Notes: a model not told the origin generated them from the letters alone. Positions 27,226-36,103 are shown, counted from the first letter of the stretch. The stretch is DNA of 49,359 nucleotides from Myxococcus vastator (GCF_010894475.1 NZ_JAAIYB010000008.1:1-49359), one strand, 5' to 3'. Program-made: numbers and translations.

Positions 27226-28551
27226 GTGCCGGTTCCTTCAACTGCCCCCGCCGCCGCGTCCGCGTCGCGTCCGGTAGGGCCGCTCCAGCTCCTCGCGCTT
27301 GGCGTCAATGGCATCGTCGGCGTCGGCATCTTCTTCGCTCCGGCGGAGGTCGCCGCGCTGGCGCCGGGGGCCAGCGCCATTGTCGCCTTCGCGCTCACCG
27401 GGCTCGCGCTGATACCGGTGGCGCTGGCCTTCGCCGTGCTGGGCCGGCGGTTCGACGCGGACGGCGGGCCCGTCCTCTTCGCGCGCGCGGCCTTTGGAGA
27501 GCGGGCGTCCTTCCTGGTGGGGTGGGTGGCCTACGTCAGCGCGTTCCTGAGCACGGCCGCGGTGGTGGCCGGCCTCTCCCAGGCGGTGGCGCCCTCCCTG
27601 GGCCTGGAGGGGGCGCTGGGGCAGCGCGTGCTCGCCTCCGCGCTCGTCACGGCGCTGGCGGGCGTGGTGGCGTCCGGCATTCGCGTGTCGGCGGGGACCT
27701 GGACGGCGCTCACCGTCGTCAAGCTGCTGCCGCTGGCCGCGCTGCTGGTGGCGTTCCTGGCGCTGTCGGGGCCACCTCCCGCCCAGGCGGTGGCCGCGAG
27801 CCCGGCCATGGACGTGTCCTGGCTGCGCGCGGGGTTGACGGTGATGTTCGCCTACCAGGGCTTCGAAATCGTCCCGGTGATTGCAGGGCAGGTGCGCTCG
27901 TCGTCGCGCACCGTGCCGCTGGCCACGGTGGGCTCGCTGCTGGTGGCGGTGCTGCTGTACGTGGGCCTGGTGTGGGCGTGCGTGGCCGCGCTGCCGGAGC
28001 TGGCCACCCAGGCCGCGCCGCTGGCCGCGGCGGCGGGCGTGTGGGGCGGGCCTGGGCTCGAAGGGTGGGTGAAGGCGGGCACCAGCGTGTCCGCGCTGGG
28101 CATCTGCCTGGGGATGATGGTGACGACGCCGCGCTACCTGTCCGCGCTGGCGGCGGGCGAGCACACGCTGCTGGGACTGGACGGGATGTCCGCTGGCGGC
28201 GTGCCGGTGCGCGCGCTGGCCGTCACCTGGGCGCTGGTCCTGCTGTTCGTCAACCTGGGCGACCTGTCGGAGCTGTTCGCCCTCTCCAGCATCGCGGTGC
28301 TGATGCAGTACGGCGTCACCTCGGCCGCGCTGGCCGCGCTGGCCTGGCGACGTGAGCGGGGGCTGCGTCCGCTGCACGCCCTGCTGGCGGTGCCCACGCT
28401 GGGGCTGGGGCTGACGTTGGTGGCCTTCGGCGCCAGCCCGCGTGAAGGCGTCACCATGGGCCTCACCACCGTCGCGGGACTGGTGCTGCTGCGGCTGTCG
28501 CGGCCCCGGGCCTCCGAGCCGCCCGCGGCGCTGCGCGGCGAACCGCTGTAA
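27226..28551 (+). CDS. APC-superfamily amino acid permease
   Basis: The 441-residue protein is hydrophobic throughout, with about 12 predicted membrane helices. The first helix carries LALGVNGIVGVGIFFAPAEVAALAPG, the glycine-rich GxGIF motif of APC-superfamily transporters, and the middle has the family-like VMFAYQGFEIVPVIAGQVRS (F-Y-G-F/E type). It is likely an inner-membrane amino-acid or polyamine transporter; the substrate cannot be predicted. The start GTG 27226 has no evident Shine-Dalgarno, so it may be leaderless or mis-set by a few codons, but the first helix begins soon after. It is convergent with the glutamine synthetase gene across a hairpin terminator. Confidence 0.85.
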   Translation: MPVPSTAPAAASASRPVGPLQLLALGVNGIVGVGIFFAPAEVAALAPGASAIVAFALTGLALIPVALAFAVLGRRFDADGGPVLFARAAFGERASFLVGWVAYVSAFLSTAAVVAGLSQAVAPSLGLEGALGQRVLASALVTALAGVVASGIRVSAGTWTALTVVKLLPLAALLVAFLALSGPPPAQAVAASPAMDVSWLRAGLTVMFAYQGFEIVPVIAGQVRSSSRTVPLATVGSLLVAVLLYVGLVWACVAALPELATQAAPLAAAAGVWGGPGLEGWVKAGTSVSALGICLGMMVTTPRYLSALAAGEHTLLGLDGMSAGGVPVRALAVTWALVLLFVNLGDLSELFALSSIAVLMQYGVTSAALAALAWRRERGLRPLHALLAVPTLGLGLTLVAFGASPREGVTMGLTTVAGLVLLRLSRPRASEPPAALRGEPL

Positions 28552-28559
28552 CGCACGAA

Positions 28560-28594
28560 GCCGCCGCCTCCCCATGTCGCGGGAGGACGGCGGC
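28560..28594. terminator. Hairpin between convergent permease and glutamine synthetase genes
   Basis: The arms are GCCGCCG-CCTCCC (28560-28572) and GGGAGG-a-CGGCGGC (28581-28594), 13 paired bases with one bulged A and an 8-base loop. It fills most of the 55-bp gap between two convergent stops, so it can serve both genes. No T-run follows, as is common in GC-rich genomes. Confidence 0.6.
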
Positions 28595-28606
28595 CCCTCT
28601 CCGTGC

Positions 28607-30046
28607 CTAGAACTGGCTCCAGAGGTACTGGTTGGTGATTTCGTGGTGGAACACGATCTCCGAGTACTTCACGCGGTTGCCCAGCTGCTTCGGGCTGCGC
28701 TCGGCCGTGGACGTCTTGAGCTCGGCGAACTTGCTCTGCACGCTCTCACCCAGGATGGACGACACGAACTGGCTGCCCTTGAAGAGGCGGATGGCGTCGA
28801 AGATGTTGTCCGGGAGGAAGCGGGTGCGGCTGCGCTTGGTCTCCGCGTCCTCCTGCGGCTGCGGGCCTTCCATGCCGGTGCGCAGCAGGGTGTAGAGCAC
28901 CAGGTACGGGTTGGCGTCCGGCGCCACCGAGCGGCACTCGACGCGCGCGCTGCGCTCGTTGCCGAAGGGGATGCGCACCATCGCGCCGCGGTTGTTGGCG
29001 CTGGCCTTGATCTGGTTGGGCGCCTCGTAGTGCGGGTCCAGGCGGCGGTACGCGTTCACGCTGGAGTTGAGCGTGAGGCAGATGTCGTTCGCGTTGTTGA
29101 GGATGCGGTCGATGAACTCCCAGCCCATGGGGCTGAGGCCGTCCTGGCCGTCCTTGTCGTAGAAGAGGTTCTTCCCGCCCTTGGACAGCGACATGTTCAC
29201 GTGCATGCCGTTGCCGTTGACGCCCGTCACCGGCTTCGGGAGGAAGCTGGCGGTGCAGTCCAGCTGCGCGGCCACCTGGCGGCTGAGCAGCTTGTAGAGC
29301 TGAATCTGGTCGGCCGCGATGAGGGCCTCGCTGTACGAGAAGTTGATCTCGAACTGGCTGGGCGCCACCTCCGGGTGGTCCTTCTCGTTCTGGAAGCCCA
29401 TGGCGCGCTGGGCCTCGGCCACCTTGTCGATGAACGTGCGCAGCACGTCGCCGGGCAGCGAGTGGTAGTAGCCGCCGATGGAGATGAAGTCGAAGCGGCC
29501 CGTCTCGTGGTAGTGGCGCTCGGCGTCGCGGCCCTTGAAGAGGAAGCCCTCGATTTCGGGCGCCGCGTGGAACACCGTGCCGTCCTTCTGGTACATCGAC
29601 TCGGTGAGCTGCTTCAGCTTGCCGCGCAGGTCGGCGTGGTACGGCGAGCCGTCACGCTCCAGGACCTCGCTGAACACCAGCACCTTGCCCGGCCCGAAGA
29701 TGTCCGAGGGCAACCAGTAGAAGGCGCCCCAGTCGATGTTCAGCCGCAGGTCGCTCTCCTGCTGCGCGGAGAAGCCCCGGATGGAGGAGCCATCGAACGT
29801 CAGGTTGTCGGCGCTCTTGATGAGGAACTTCTTGTCGTAGTCCAGCATGTGCAGCCGACCCTCGAGGTCGGTGAAGCACACGGTGACCGCCTTGATGGCG
29901 CGTTCCTTCGTCAGGTAGTCGATGCGCTCGTCACGGAGCTTCTCAGGCGCGATGTGCTTGAGACGCTGCTCCTTGACCTTGAGGTTGCGCTCTTCCAACT
30001 CGTCGTAGGGAATTTCCAAGAACGTCCGTAGCCCTTTCGCGTCCAT
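28607..30046 (-). CDS. Glutamine synthetase (type I family)
   Basis: The 479-residue protein has the ordered type I glutamine synthetase motifs: NLTFDGSSIRGF, PEIEGFLF and PSQFEINF metal-site Glu residues, NGNGMHVNMSL with the ATP/metal His, and NRGAMVRIP followed by ARVECRS. It makes glutamine from glutamate, ammonia and ATP in the cytoplasm. The Tyr-containing adenylylation loop (NLYDLP) of enterobacterial GlnA is absent; the region reads KRSRTRFLPDNIF. The start ATG 30046 follows a clear GGGAGG. The 235-bp upstream gap (30047-30281) holds an AT-rich island (about 30105-30180) consistent with a promoter, though I cannot assign hexamers. A related gamma-glutamyl ligase role is less likely. 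Confidence 0.9.
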   Translation of the reverse strand: MDAKGLRTFLEIPYDELEERNLKVKEQRLKHIAPEKLRDERIDYLTKERAIKAVTVCFTDLEGRLHMLDYDKKFLIKSADNLTFDGSSIRGFSAQQESDLRLNIDWGAFYWLPSDIFGPGKVLVFSEVLERDGSPYHADLRGKLKQLTESMYQKDGTVFHAAPEIEGFLFKGRDAERHYHETGRFDFISIGGYYHSLPGDVLRTFIDKVAEAQRAMGFQNEKDHPEVAPSQFEINFSYSEALIAADQIQLYKLLSRQVAAQLDCTASFLPKPVTGVNGNGMHVNMSLSKGGKNLFYDKDGQDGLSPMGWEFIDRILNNANDICLTLNSSVNAYRRLDPHYEAPNQIKASANNRGAMVRIPFGNERSARVECRSVAPDANPYLVLYTLLRTGMEGPQPQEDAETKRSRTRFLPDNIFDAIRLFKGSQFVSSILGESVQSKFAELKTSTAERSPKQLGNRVKYSEIVFHHEITNQYLWSQF

Positions 30047-30281
30047 TGTCCGTACCTCCCAAGCCGGGTTCCTCGCCGTCAGTGCGGCGGAAGGAATCCG
30101 TGGACGCAGGTATTTACACTTGGGGACAGGAAATCAAGTCTAAATATGCCGACCTGAAGTATAAAACCTTTGCGCCGAAACCTTCAAGCTCGCCTGCTGA
30201 CACTCAAGCCTACCATGGACGCTCCCGGACTGATGGCCGGTGGGCACTGGAGCGGGCGTTTTTATCGCGATGCGTCACGTC

Positions 30282-30797
30282 TCAACGGCCGAGCCACATG
30301 GCCACCCGGGCGCCCACGAGCTTCAACATGAACCCGAGCGGGTAGCTTGGGTAGCTCGGCACGTCGGTTGGCAAGGTGACGCTCGCGGGTTTGAACTTCG
30401 TCTGGACGCGCGCCTCCACGGGCGGGGCGGGCTGCTGGAGCCGGGCGCGGTACACCGACACCCAGTGGGGGCCGCGGTCGAAGCCCAGGAACATGGCCGT
30501 GTTGCAGCAGGTGGCGACGACGCGGTTCGAAACAGACTTCTCCTGGAGCTTGTGGGGGCGCAGCAGCTCGGCTCCCTTCTCGCAGCGGACGCGGTCCTTC
30601 CGGTAGAGCACGTACTCCGTCCCGCCGTCGGGCGACAGCACGGGGCGCGCTTGCGGCAGCGCCTCGATGCGGCGGGCGCCTTCCTGGCAGTCATCGCAGT
30701 AACAAGCGGTGGTCATGAGGGGCTCGCCACGCGCTTCGACCTCCACGCTTCCGCACGCGCACCGGACGGTGGTGACCTTCATGGGCGGCTTCGACAT
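30282..30797 (-). CDS. GFA/CENP-V-like zinc-binding protein
   Basis: The 171-residue protein has the Cys pattern of glutathione-dependent formaldehyde-activating enzyme (GFA)/CENP-V proteins: VRCACGSVEVEA, then CYCDDCQEG, then VATCCNTAMFLGFD. These residues bind two zinc ions in the family. True GFA activity is rarely shown for homologues, so a general zinc protein is the safe call. It is probably cytoplasmic. It starts with MSKPPMKVTT (an alternative Met lies at codon 6). It is divergent from the alpha/beta hydrolase (75 bp apart) and follows the glutamine synthetase promoter region. Confidence 0.85.
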   Translation of the reverse strand: MSKPPMKVTTVRCACGSVEVEARGEPLMTTACYCDDCQEGARRIEALPQARPVLSPDGGTEYVLYRKDRVRCEKGAELLRPHKLQEKSVSNRVVATCCNTAMFLGFDRGPHWVSVYRARLQQPAPPVEARVQTKFKPASVTLPTDVPSYPSYPLGFMLKLVGARVAMWLGR

Positions 30798-30872
30798 CGG
30801 CGACTCCGGGGTAGGGGGGCGCCCTGGCTATGCCTCCACGGGTGGGCCCACGCAACCGGGTAGGATGCCTCC

Positions 30873-31679
30873 ATGAGCTCGATGTGGGTCCTGGAGACGC
30901 CCGCGCCCGCCGCGGACGCGCGCATCCCGTATGGAACGGAGTCCCACCAATTCGGCGACCTGCGTGTCCCCGAAGCCCCGGGCCCGCATCCGGTGGTGGT
31001 CGTGGTTCACGGAGGTTTCTGGCGCGCGAAGTACGGGCTGGAGCACGCTGGCCACCTGTGCGCGGACCTGACCCGGCGCGGCTTCGCGACGTGGAGCCTG
31101 GAGTACCGGCGCGTGGGGCACGAAGGCGGCGGCTGGCCCGGCACGCTGGAGGACGTGGCGCGGGGCACCGACTTCCTGCGCACGCTCGCGCGGGCGCATG
31201 CGCTGGACCTCTCGCGCGTCGTGGCGCTCGGCCACTCGGCGGGAGGGCACCTGGTGGCGTGGCTGGGGGCCAGGCACCGGCTGCGGCCCGGTGATGCGCT
31301 TCACGGTGAGGCGCCGTTGTCCCTGCGCGGCGTGGTGCCGCTGGCGGGCGTGGTGGACCTGCCGCGCGCGTTCGCGCACCGGCTGGGGGACGGCATCGTG
31401 GAGACGTTCCTGGGTGGCACGCCGTCCTCGGTGCCGGAGCGCTACCGCACGGCCTCGCCCGCGGCGCTCCAGCCGCTCGGGGTGCCGCAGGTGCTCGTCC
31501 ATGGCGCGGAGGACGACACCGTGCCCGTGTCGATGAGCGAGGACTTCTGCGCGCGCGGCCGTGAGCTGGGAGACGACGTCCGCTGCGTCACCTTGCCGGG
31601 CGCGGGGCACTTCGAGGTCATCGACCCGCGCTCGCGGGAATGGCCCCAGGTCGTGGCCGCGGTGCAGGCCTTGATGTGA
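30873..31679 (+). CDS. Alpha/beta hydrolase, candidate kynurenine formamidase
   Basis: The 268-residue alpha/beta hydrolase has an oxyanion-type HGGFW (46-50), the nucleophile GHSAGG (Ser122), a likely acid in VHGAEDDTVP, and a C-terminal GAGHFEVIDP with the base His. HGG-aromatic-W is the motif of the AFMID-type arylformamidases and of BD-FAE-like esterases. No signal peptide is seen, so it should be cytoplasmic. The operon starting at 39543 has the kynurenine steps after N-formylkynurenine but no separate formamidase, so this gene, just beyond that cluster's 3' end, could fill the gap (inference). A generic esterase is the alternative. Confidence 0.8.
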   Translation: MSSMWVLETPAPAADARIPYGTESHQFGDLRVPEAPGPHPVVVVVHGGFWRAKYGLEHAGHLCADLTRRGFATWSLEYRRVGHEGGGWPGTLEDVARGTDFLRTLARAHALDLSRVVALGHSAGGHLVAWLGARHRLRPGDALHGEAPLSLRGVVPLAGVVDLPRAFAHRLGDGIVETFLGGTPSSVPERYRTASPAALQPLGVPQVLVHGAEDDTVPVSMSEDFCARGRELGDDVRCVTLPGAGHFEVIDPRSREWPQVVAAVQALM

Positions 31680-31773
31680 GGCTTTGGCTGCGAAGTCGCC
31701 CGCTTGGTTCTTCACAGGTCAAGATTCGACAGGGTAGGTTCGTTTTGAAGAGAAGTCCTTTTGAGGGGGCATC

Positions 31774-32667
31774 ATGGGCGTCGTCTATCTATTGCTCTAC
31801 ATCGCGGGAGGGGGGCTGCTGACCCTGGGGGTGTCCCACTTCCTTGATGATGTGATGGCGGGCGAGCCGCTGTGGAGCGCGGGGCGTCTGGTGGCCATCG
31901 GAGCGTTCCTCATTTGTCTCGCGGGGGTGCTGCACGCGTTCGTCGCGCGGCGCCGCGACCCGGGGGGCGCGCCGGCGGCATTGCCCAGGATGAGGGCTCG
32001 CTCGTTCGTCCTGGCGGGCGCCCTGTGGGCCGTGCCCATCCTCGTGGGGTGGGTTCAGTTCGAGCGCTTCGTCGACCCCATCCGGATGATGCCGCAGCTC
32101 ACGGTGCTGGGCGGCCTCTTCCTGGTGTTCTGTGTGTGCACCCACGTCATGGCGAACCTGCGCGCCCGCATGGTGGCGACGACCATGGCGGTGGCGTGTG
32201 TCGGCCTGCCGTTGGGGTTGCTGGGGGCCGCGCTCCCCATCCGCCACTTCAACCATCACCTCAGTGATGTGGTGACCCTCCTGATGGACCCCGTCACCCG
32301 CGAGGACCGGAGCGTCACGAGCCGTCGTGATGGCGTGGACATGCCCCCGGCACCGCTGGATCCGCACGAGAGCCTGCTGGCGGTGGCGGCCGCGATGGGA
32401 GATGCCCGCCCCATCGACGTGGAGGCCGAAATCGCCGCGGGGCGCATGCGGCAACTCGAGGACGGGACCTACGTCATCGTGAATCCAGACGGCTCGGAGT
32501 CAGGCCTGGCCGACGCGAAGGCGTTCGACCAGCAGCTCGACGAAGCGGACGCGGCCGACAAGCGCCGCGCCGCCGAGGCACAGGCGGCGCGCGTGGCGGC
32601 GTGGGAGCGGGAGCTGCGCCAGCGCAAGCTGGGCGGCCGGCTCTTCACCCGGGCTCCGGCGGACTGA
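31774..32667 (+). CDS. Integral membrane protein with coiled-coil tail, unknown
   Basis: I do not recognise a family. The 297-residue protein has about five hydrophobic segments in its first 165 residues (VVYLLLYIAGGGLLTLGV; LVAIGAFLICLAGVLHAFVA; SFVLAGALWAVPILVGWV; LTVLGGLFLVFCVCTHVMA; VATTMAVACVGLPLGLLGA). The C-terminal ~130 residues are soluble and end in an Ala/Glu/Arg-rich helix (LDEADAADKRRAAEAQAARVAAWERELR) that may be a coiled coil. AAGTCCTTTTGAGGGGGC precedes ATG 31774, so GAGGGGG is the ribosome site. It ends at a strong hairpin terminator. Confidence 0.75.
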   Translation: MGVVYLLLYIAGGGLLTLGVSHFLDDVMAGEPLWSAGRLVAIGAFLICLAGVLHAFVARRRDPGGAPAALPRMRARSFVLAGALWAVPILVGWVQFERFVDPIRMMPQLTVLGGLFLVFCVCTHVMANLRARMVATTMAVACVGLPLGLLGAALPIRHFNHHLSDVVTLLMDPVTREDRSVTSRRDGVDMPPAPLDPHESLLAVAAAMGDARPIDVEAEIAAGRMRQLEDGTYVIVNPDGSESGLADAKAFDQQLDEADAADKRRAAEAQAARVAAWERELRQRKLGGRLFTRAPAD

Positions 32668-32701
32668 ACCTCGCCGGACGCGGCGTGGCGCCCGGCGAGG
32701 T
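32668..32701. terminator. Strong hairpin between convergent genes
   Basis: A perfect 10-bp stem, ACCTCGCCGG (32668-32677) with CCGGCGAGGT (32692-32701), has a 14-base GC-rich loop that may pair further. It begins right after the stop of the membrane protein and ends 19 bp before the stop of the SDR gene on the other strand, so it can terminate both the plus-strand gene and the long kynurenine operon. Confidence 0.7.
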
Positions 32702-32720
32702 CCGCGCCCGGCTGACGCGC

Positions 32721-33458
32721 TCAGAAGCCTCGCTGCGCGCCGCCGTCCACCGCGATGGACTGGCCGGTGATGTACGACGCCTGCTCGGAGGAGAGGAACG
32801 CCGTGAGCGCGGCCAGCTCCTCCGGGCGGCCCAGCCGCCGCGCGGGAATCTGCGGCGCCACCTTCTCGTCCGTCAGCCCGAGCTGCTGCATGCGCTCGGT
32901 GGCGTGGTAGCCCGGCAGCACCGCGTTCAGCGTGACGCCGTGCTGCGCCACCTCGTTGCTCACCGTCTTCACCAGCCCGAGCAGGCCCGCGCGCAGGCCG
33001 TTGGAGATGGTCAGGTTGTTCATCGCCTCGCGCGCGGCCAGCGACGTCACCAGGACGATGCGGCCCCACTGGCGCTCCTTCATCCCCGGGAGCACCGCCT
33101 GGATGCCGTCCACCGCGGCCATCCACAGGCTCTGGAAGCCGAGCTGCCACTGCTCCGCCGTCAGTGACTCGAAGCCGCCCGCCGGCGGCCCGCCCGTGTT
33201 CACCACGAGGACGTCCACGCCGCCCAGCTTCGCGGTGACAGCCTCCACCAGCGCCTTCGCCGCCCCGGGCTGCGTCAAGTCACATGGCACCGCGAGCGCG
33301 GCGCCCAGCGTCTTCGCGGCCCGCTCCAGCTTCTCGCCACCGCGTGAGCAGATGGCCACCGTGGCGCCTTCCTTCACCAGCGCCTCCGCGATGGCGTAGC
33401 CCAGCCCCGCGGACGCGCCCATCACGAGCGCGCGCCTACCCTTCAGTCCGAAATCCAT
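32721..33458 (-). CDS. SDR-family protein lacking the YxxxK catalytic pair
   Basis: The 245-residue protein resembles FabG-type reductases: cofactor motif GASAGLG (residues 14-20), NTGG (87-90) in place of NNAG, and C-terminal YITGQSIAVDGG. The catalytic Tyr and Lys are replaced by Ile151 and Leu155 (ISNGLRAGLLGL), although the preceding Ser139 region (VLVTSLAAREA) is intact. It should still bind NAD(P), but classical SDR chemistry is doubtful. It is the last gene of the kynurenine operon and overlaps the monooxygenase by 23 bp. A role in that pathway is not obvious, and FabG-like labels would overstate what the residues support. Confidence 0.85.
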   Translation of the reverse strand: MDFGLKGRRALVMGASAGLGYAIAEALVKEGATVAICSRGGEKLERAAKTLGAALAVPCDLTQPGAAKALVEAVTAKLGGVDVLVVNTGGPPAGGFESLTAEQWQLGFQSLWMAAVDGIQAVLPGMKERQWGRIVLVTSLAAREAMNNLTISNGLRAGLLGLVKTVSNEVAQHGVTLNAVLPGYHATERMQQLGLTDEKVAPQIPARRLGRPEELAALTAFLSSEQASYITGQSIAVDGGAQRGF

Positions 33459-34830
33459 CCGCGTGCTCCTTCATGAATGGTGTCAACCGGCTCTGGATGA
33501 GCTCCGCCGCGCGCGTCAGGTCCACGTCCTCCGCCCGGGTCAGCCTCTCGCTCAGCTCGGAGACGATGCCGTCCGTCAGCGCGCCCACCTGATAGGCCAG
33601 CCGGTACGGAACGCGGCTGAAGCTCACCAGGGAGTAGCGGCTGACGAACGCGTCCGGGAAGGCGTTGAGCAGCACCTTCTCCACGGCCTTGCGCAACTGG
33701 AAGCGCGGGTCGCCGGCGCTGTCGCGCATCTCGACGAAGTTCTCCACCGCCATGTCGGCGATGGCGTCCGCGTTCGTCTTGCGCAGGCGCTCGAAGTCCG
33801 TGAAGACCTGCTCCCAGTCGGCGCCCTGGCCCAGCAGCCGGTCCAGGACGACGCAGTCCTCGAAGCCGCAGTTCATCCCCTGGCCGAAGAAGGGGACGAT
33901 GGCGTGCGCCGCGTCGCCCAGCAGCAGCGTCTGTCCGCCCGCGTGCCAGGGCGCGCCCTTCACCGTCACCATGCTGCCGGTGGGGCGCGAGAAGAACGCC
34001 TCCACCAGGTCCGGGATGAGCGCCTTCGCGTCCGGGAACTGCGCGTCGAAGAACGCCTCCAGCTTCGCGGGCGTGTCCAGGGACGCGAAGCTCACCGGCC
34101 CCTGCCAGGGCAGGAACAGCGTGCAGGTGAAGCTGCCGTCCTCGTTGGGCAGCGCGATCAACATGAACGTGCCGCGAGGCCAGATGTGGAGCGCGTGCTT
34201 CTCCATCTGGAACGCGCCGCCGGGGCCCGCCGGAATCGTCAGCTCCTTGTACCCGTGGCCGAGCTGCTCCTGCGTCCCCTTGAAGTCCGGCCGCTGCTCC
34301 AACGCCTGACGGATGGCGGAGGCGGAGCCGTCCGTGCCGAACACCACGCGGCCGGGCTCCTGGCGCACCTGTCCGGTCGCGTCGTCGTGCACCGTGAGCG
34401 CGCCCGAGCCGAAGTCCACCGCGGTCACCCGCTGCTTGAAGCGGATGTTCACCTTGCCGGTGGCCTCCGCCGCCGTCATGAGGAAGGCGTTGAGCCACGC
34501 GCGCGACAGCGAGTTGATGTGCTGCGAGTCATCCTTGCCGTAGGGCTGGTAGACGCATTCGCCCCGGGGCGGGTGAATCATCCGCCCGCGCATGGGAATG
34601 GCGTGCTTCAGCGCCTCGTCTTCCAGGCCCACCTGCCGCAGCGCATGCAGCCCGCGCGTGGAGATGGCCAGGTTGATGGAGCGCCCCGCGTCGACCAACT
34701 CGCGCCGCATGTCCGGGCGCCGCTCCAGCAGCTCCACGGCGTGGCCCCGGCGCGCCAGGTAGATGGACAGCAGCGCGCCCACCAGCCCCGCGCCCACCAC
34801 GGTGACGGTGTCCTGGGGCGCCTCACTCAC
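33436..34830 (-). CDS. kmo: Kynurenine 3-monooxygenase
   Basis: The 464-residue FAD-dependent aromatic hydroxylase has the N-terminal GAGLVGALLSIYLARRGH dinucleotide motif and ELLERRPDMRRE, the kynurenine monooxygenase-typical AGRSINLAISTRGLHALR and MRGRMIHPP, and the FAD-phosphate motif LLLGDAAHAIVPFFGQGMN. It converts L-kynurenine to 3-hydroxykynurenine with NADPH and O2. The hydrophobic C-terminal anchor of the mitochondrial enzyme is absent; it should be soluble. It overlaps kynU by 8 bp upstream and the SDR by 23 bp downstream, so translation is coupled. Confidence 0.93.
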   Translation of the reverse strand: MSEAPQDTVTVVGAGLVGALLSIYLARRGHAVELLERRPDMRRELVDAGRSINLAISTRGLHALRQVGLEDEALKHAIPMRGRMIHPPRGECVYQPYGKDDSQHINSLSRAWLNAFLMTAAEATGKVNIRFKQRVTAVDFGSGALTVHDDATGQVRQEPGRVVFGTDGSASAIRQALEQRPDFKGTQEQLGHGYKELTIPAGPGGAFQMEKHALHIWPRGTFMLIALPNEDGSFTCTLFLPWQGPVSFASLDTPAKLEAFFDAQFPDAKALIPDLVEAFFSRPTGSMVTVKGAPWHAGGQTLLLGDAAHAIVPFFGQGMNCGFEDCVVLDRLLGQGADWEQVFTDFERLRKTNADAIADMAVENFVEMRDSAGDPRFQLRKAVEKVLLNAFPDAFVSRYSLVSFSRVPYRLAYQVGALTDGIVSELSERLTRAEDVDLTRAAELIQSRLTPFMKEHADGFRTEG

Positions 34831-36103
34831 GGGCGTGGCCCTCCAGCGTCTTCACGAAGCGGTACACGTCCGTGAAGGAGTTGTAGAGCGGCGCGGGCGC
34901 GGCGCGGATGATGTCCGGCTTGCGGAAGTCGCAGATGACGCCCGCGTCGCCCAGCCGCTTCAGCAGGCCCTGGGGCTCGCCCCGGAAGCGCAGCGAGAGC
35001 TGGGCGCCGCGCTGCTTCACGTCCCGGGGCGTGGTGATGCGCACGAAGCCCTCGGGCAGCTTGTCCAGCAGGAACTCCATGAAGCCGGTGAGCCGCTCGC
35101 TCTTGGCGCGCAGCGCCGCCATGCCGGCCTGGTCGAACAGCTCCAGGGACGCGCGCAGCGCCGCGAGCTGGAAGATGGGCGGGTTGGAGAGCTGCCACCC
35201 CTCCGCGCCCGGAAGCGCGCTGAAGGTGGGCCCCATCTGGAAGCGCGTCTGCTTGTCGTGGCCCCACCAGCCCTCGAAGCGGGGGAGGTCCTTCGTGTTC
35301 GCGTGCCGCTCGTGGACGAACACGCCGCCCAGCGCGCCCGGGCCGGCGTTGAGGTACTTGTACGAGCACCACACCGCGAAGTCCGGCCCGTCGTCGTGCA
35401 GCGACAGCTTCAGGTTGCCCGCGCCGTGCGCCAGGTCGAAGCCGACGAAGCAGCCCTTGGCGTGCGCGGCCTTCGTTATCGCGGCCAGGTCGAACGCCTG
35501 CCCGGTGAGGTAGTTCACGCTGCCCAGCATCACCAGCGCCACCTCGTGGCCGTGCTCCTCCAGCGTGGCGAGGATGTCCTCGGTGCGCAGCGTCTCCTCA
35601 CCCGCGCGGGGCTTCAGCTCCAGCACGGCCTCGCGCGCGTCGTAGCCGTGGAAGCGCGCCTGCGAGGCGACGGCGTACTGGTCCGACGGGAAGGCGCCGG
35701 CCTCCACCAGGATTTTGAAGCGCTGCTTCGTGGGCCGGTAGAACGACACCATCATCAGGTGCAGGTTCACCGACAGGGTGTTCATCACCACGACTTCCAA
35801 AGGCTTCGCGCCCACCAGCCGCGCCGCCTGCTCGGTGACGAGCTCGTGGTAGTGCAGCCACGGGTGGCGGCCCTGGTGGTGGCCCTCCACGCCCAGCCGC
35901 GCCCAATCCTCCAGCTCCTCCTGGATGTAGCGCGCGGCGTTGCGTGGCTGGAGGCCCAGCGAGTTGCCCGCCAGGTACACCACCGGCTCGCCGTTCGGGC
36001 CGGGCGGGAAGTGGAACGCGTCGCGGTAGCCGCGCAGCGTGTCCTCGGCGTCCAGCTTCCGCGCGAAGGCCTCGGAGTCCTCGAAGGGGTGCGGCGTCGT
36101 CAT
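34823..36103 (-). CDS. kynU: Kynureninase
   Basis: The 426-residue PLP enzyme has the kynureninase motif set: VYLAGNSLGLQP near the N-terminus, HPWLHYHE, VEAGAFPSDQYAV, GFDLAHGAGN with the PLP-pairing Asp223 and His226, and WCSYKYLNAGPG with the Schiff-base Lys249. It cleaves 3-hydroxykynurenine (and kynurenine) to 3-hydroxyanthranilate plus alanine. Its length matches the family. It overlaps the decarboxylase upstream by 4 bp (ATGA) and the monooxygenase downstream by 8 bp. Confidence 0.94.
   Translation of the reverse strand: MTTPHPFEDSEAFARKLDAEDTLRGYRDAFHFPPGPNGEPVVYLAGNSLGLQPRNAARYIQEELEDWARLGVEGHHQGRHPWLHYHELVTEQAARLVGAKPLEVVVMNTLSVNLHLMMVSFYRPTKQRFKILVEAGAFPSDQYAVASQARFHGYDAREAVLELKPRAGEETLRTEDILATLEEHGHEVALVMLGSVNYLTGQAFDLAAITKAAHAKGCFVGFDLAHGAGNLKLSLHDDGPDFAVWCSYKYLNAGPGALGGVFVHERHANTKDLPRFEGWWGHDKQTRFQMGPTFSALPGAEGWQLSNPPIFQLAALRASLELFDQAGMAALRAKSERLTGFMEFLLDKLPEGFVRITTPRDVKQRGAQLSLRFRGEPQGLLKRLGDAGVICDFRKPDIIRAAPAPLYNSFTDVYRFVKTLEGHARE

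Noticed and set aside
31685-31700. TGGCTGCGAAGTCGCC, a GG-N10-GC element before the membrane protein gene
   Set aside because: The -12 is TCGC, -24 lacks CA, and no activator palindrome is nearby; one such match is expected by chance in GC-rich DNA.
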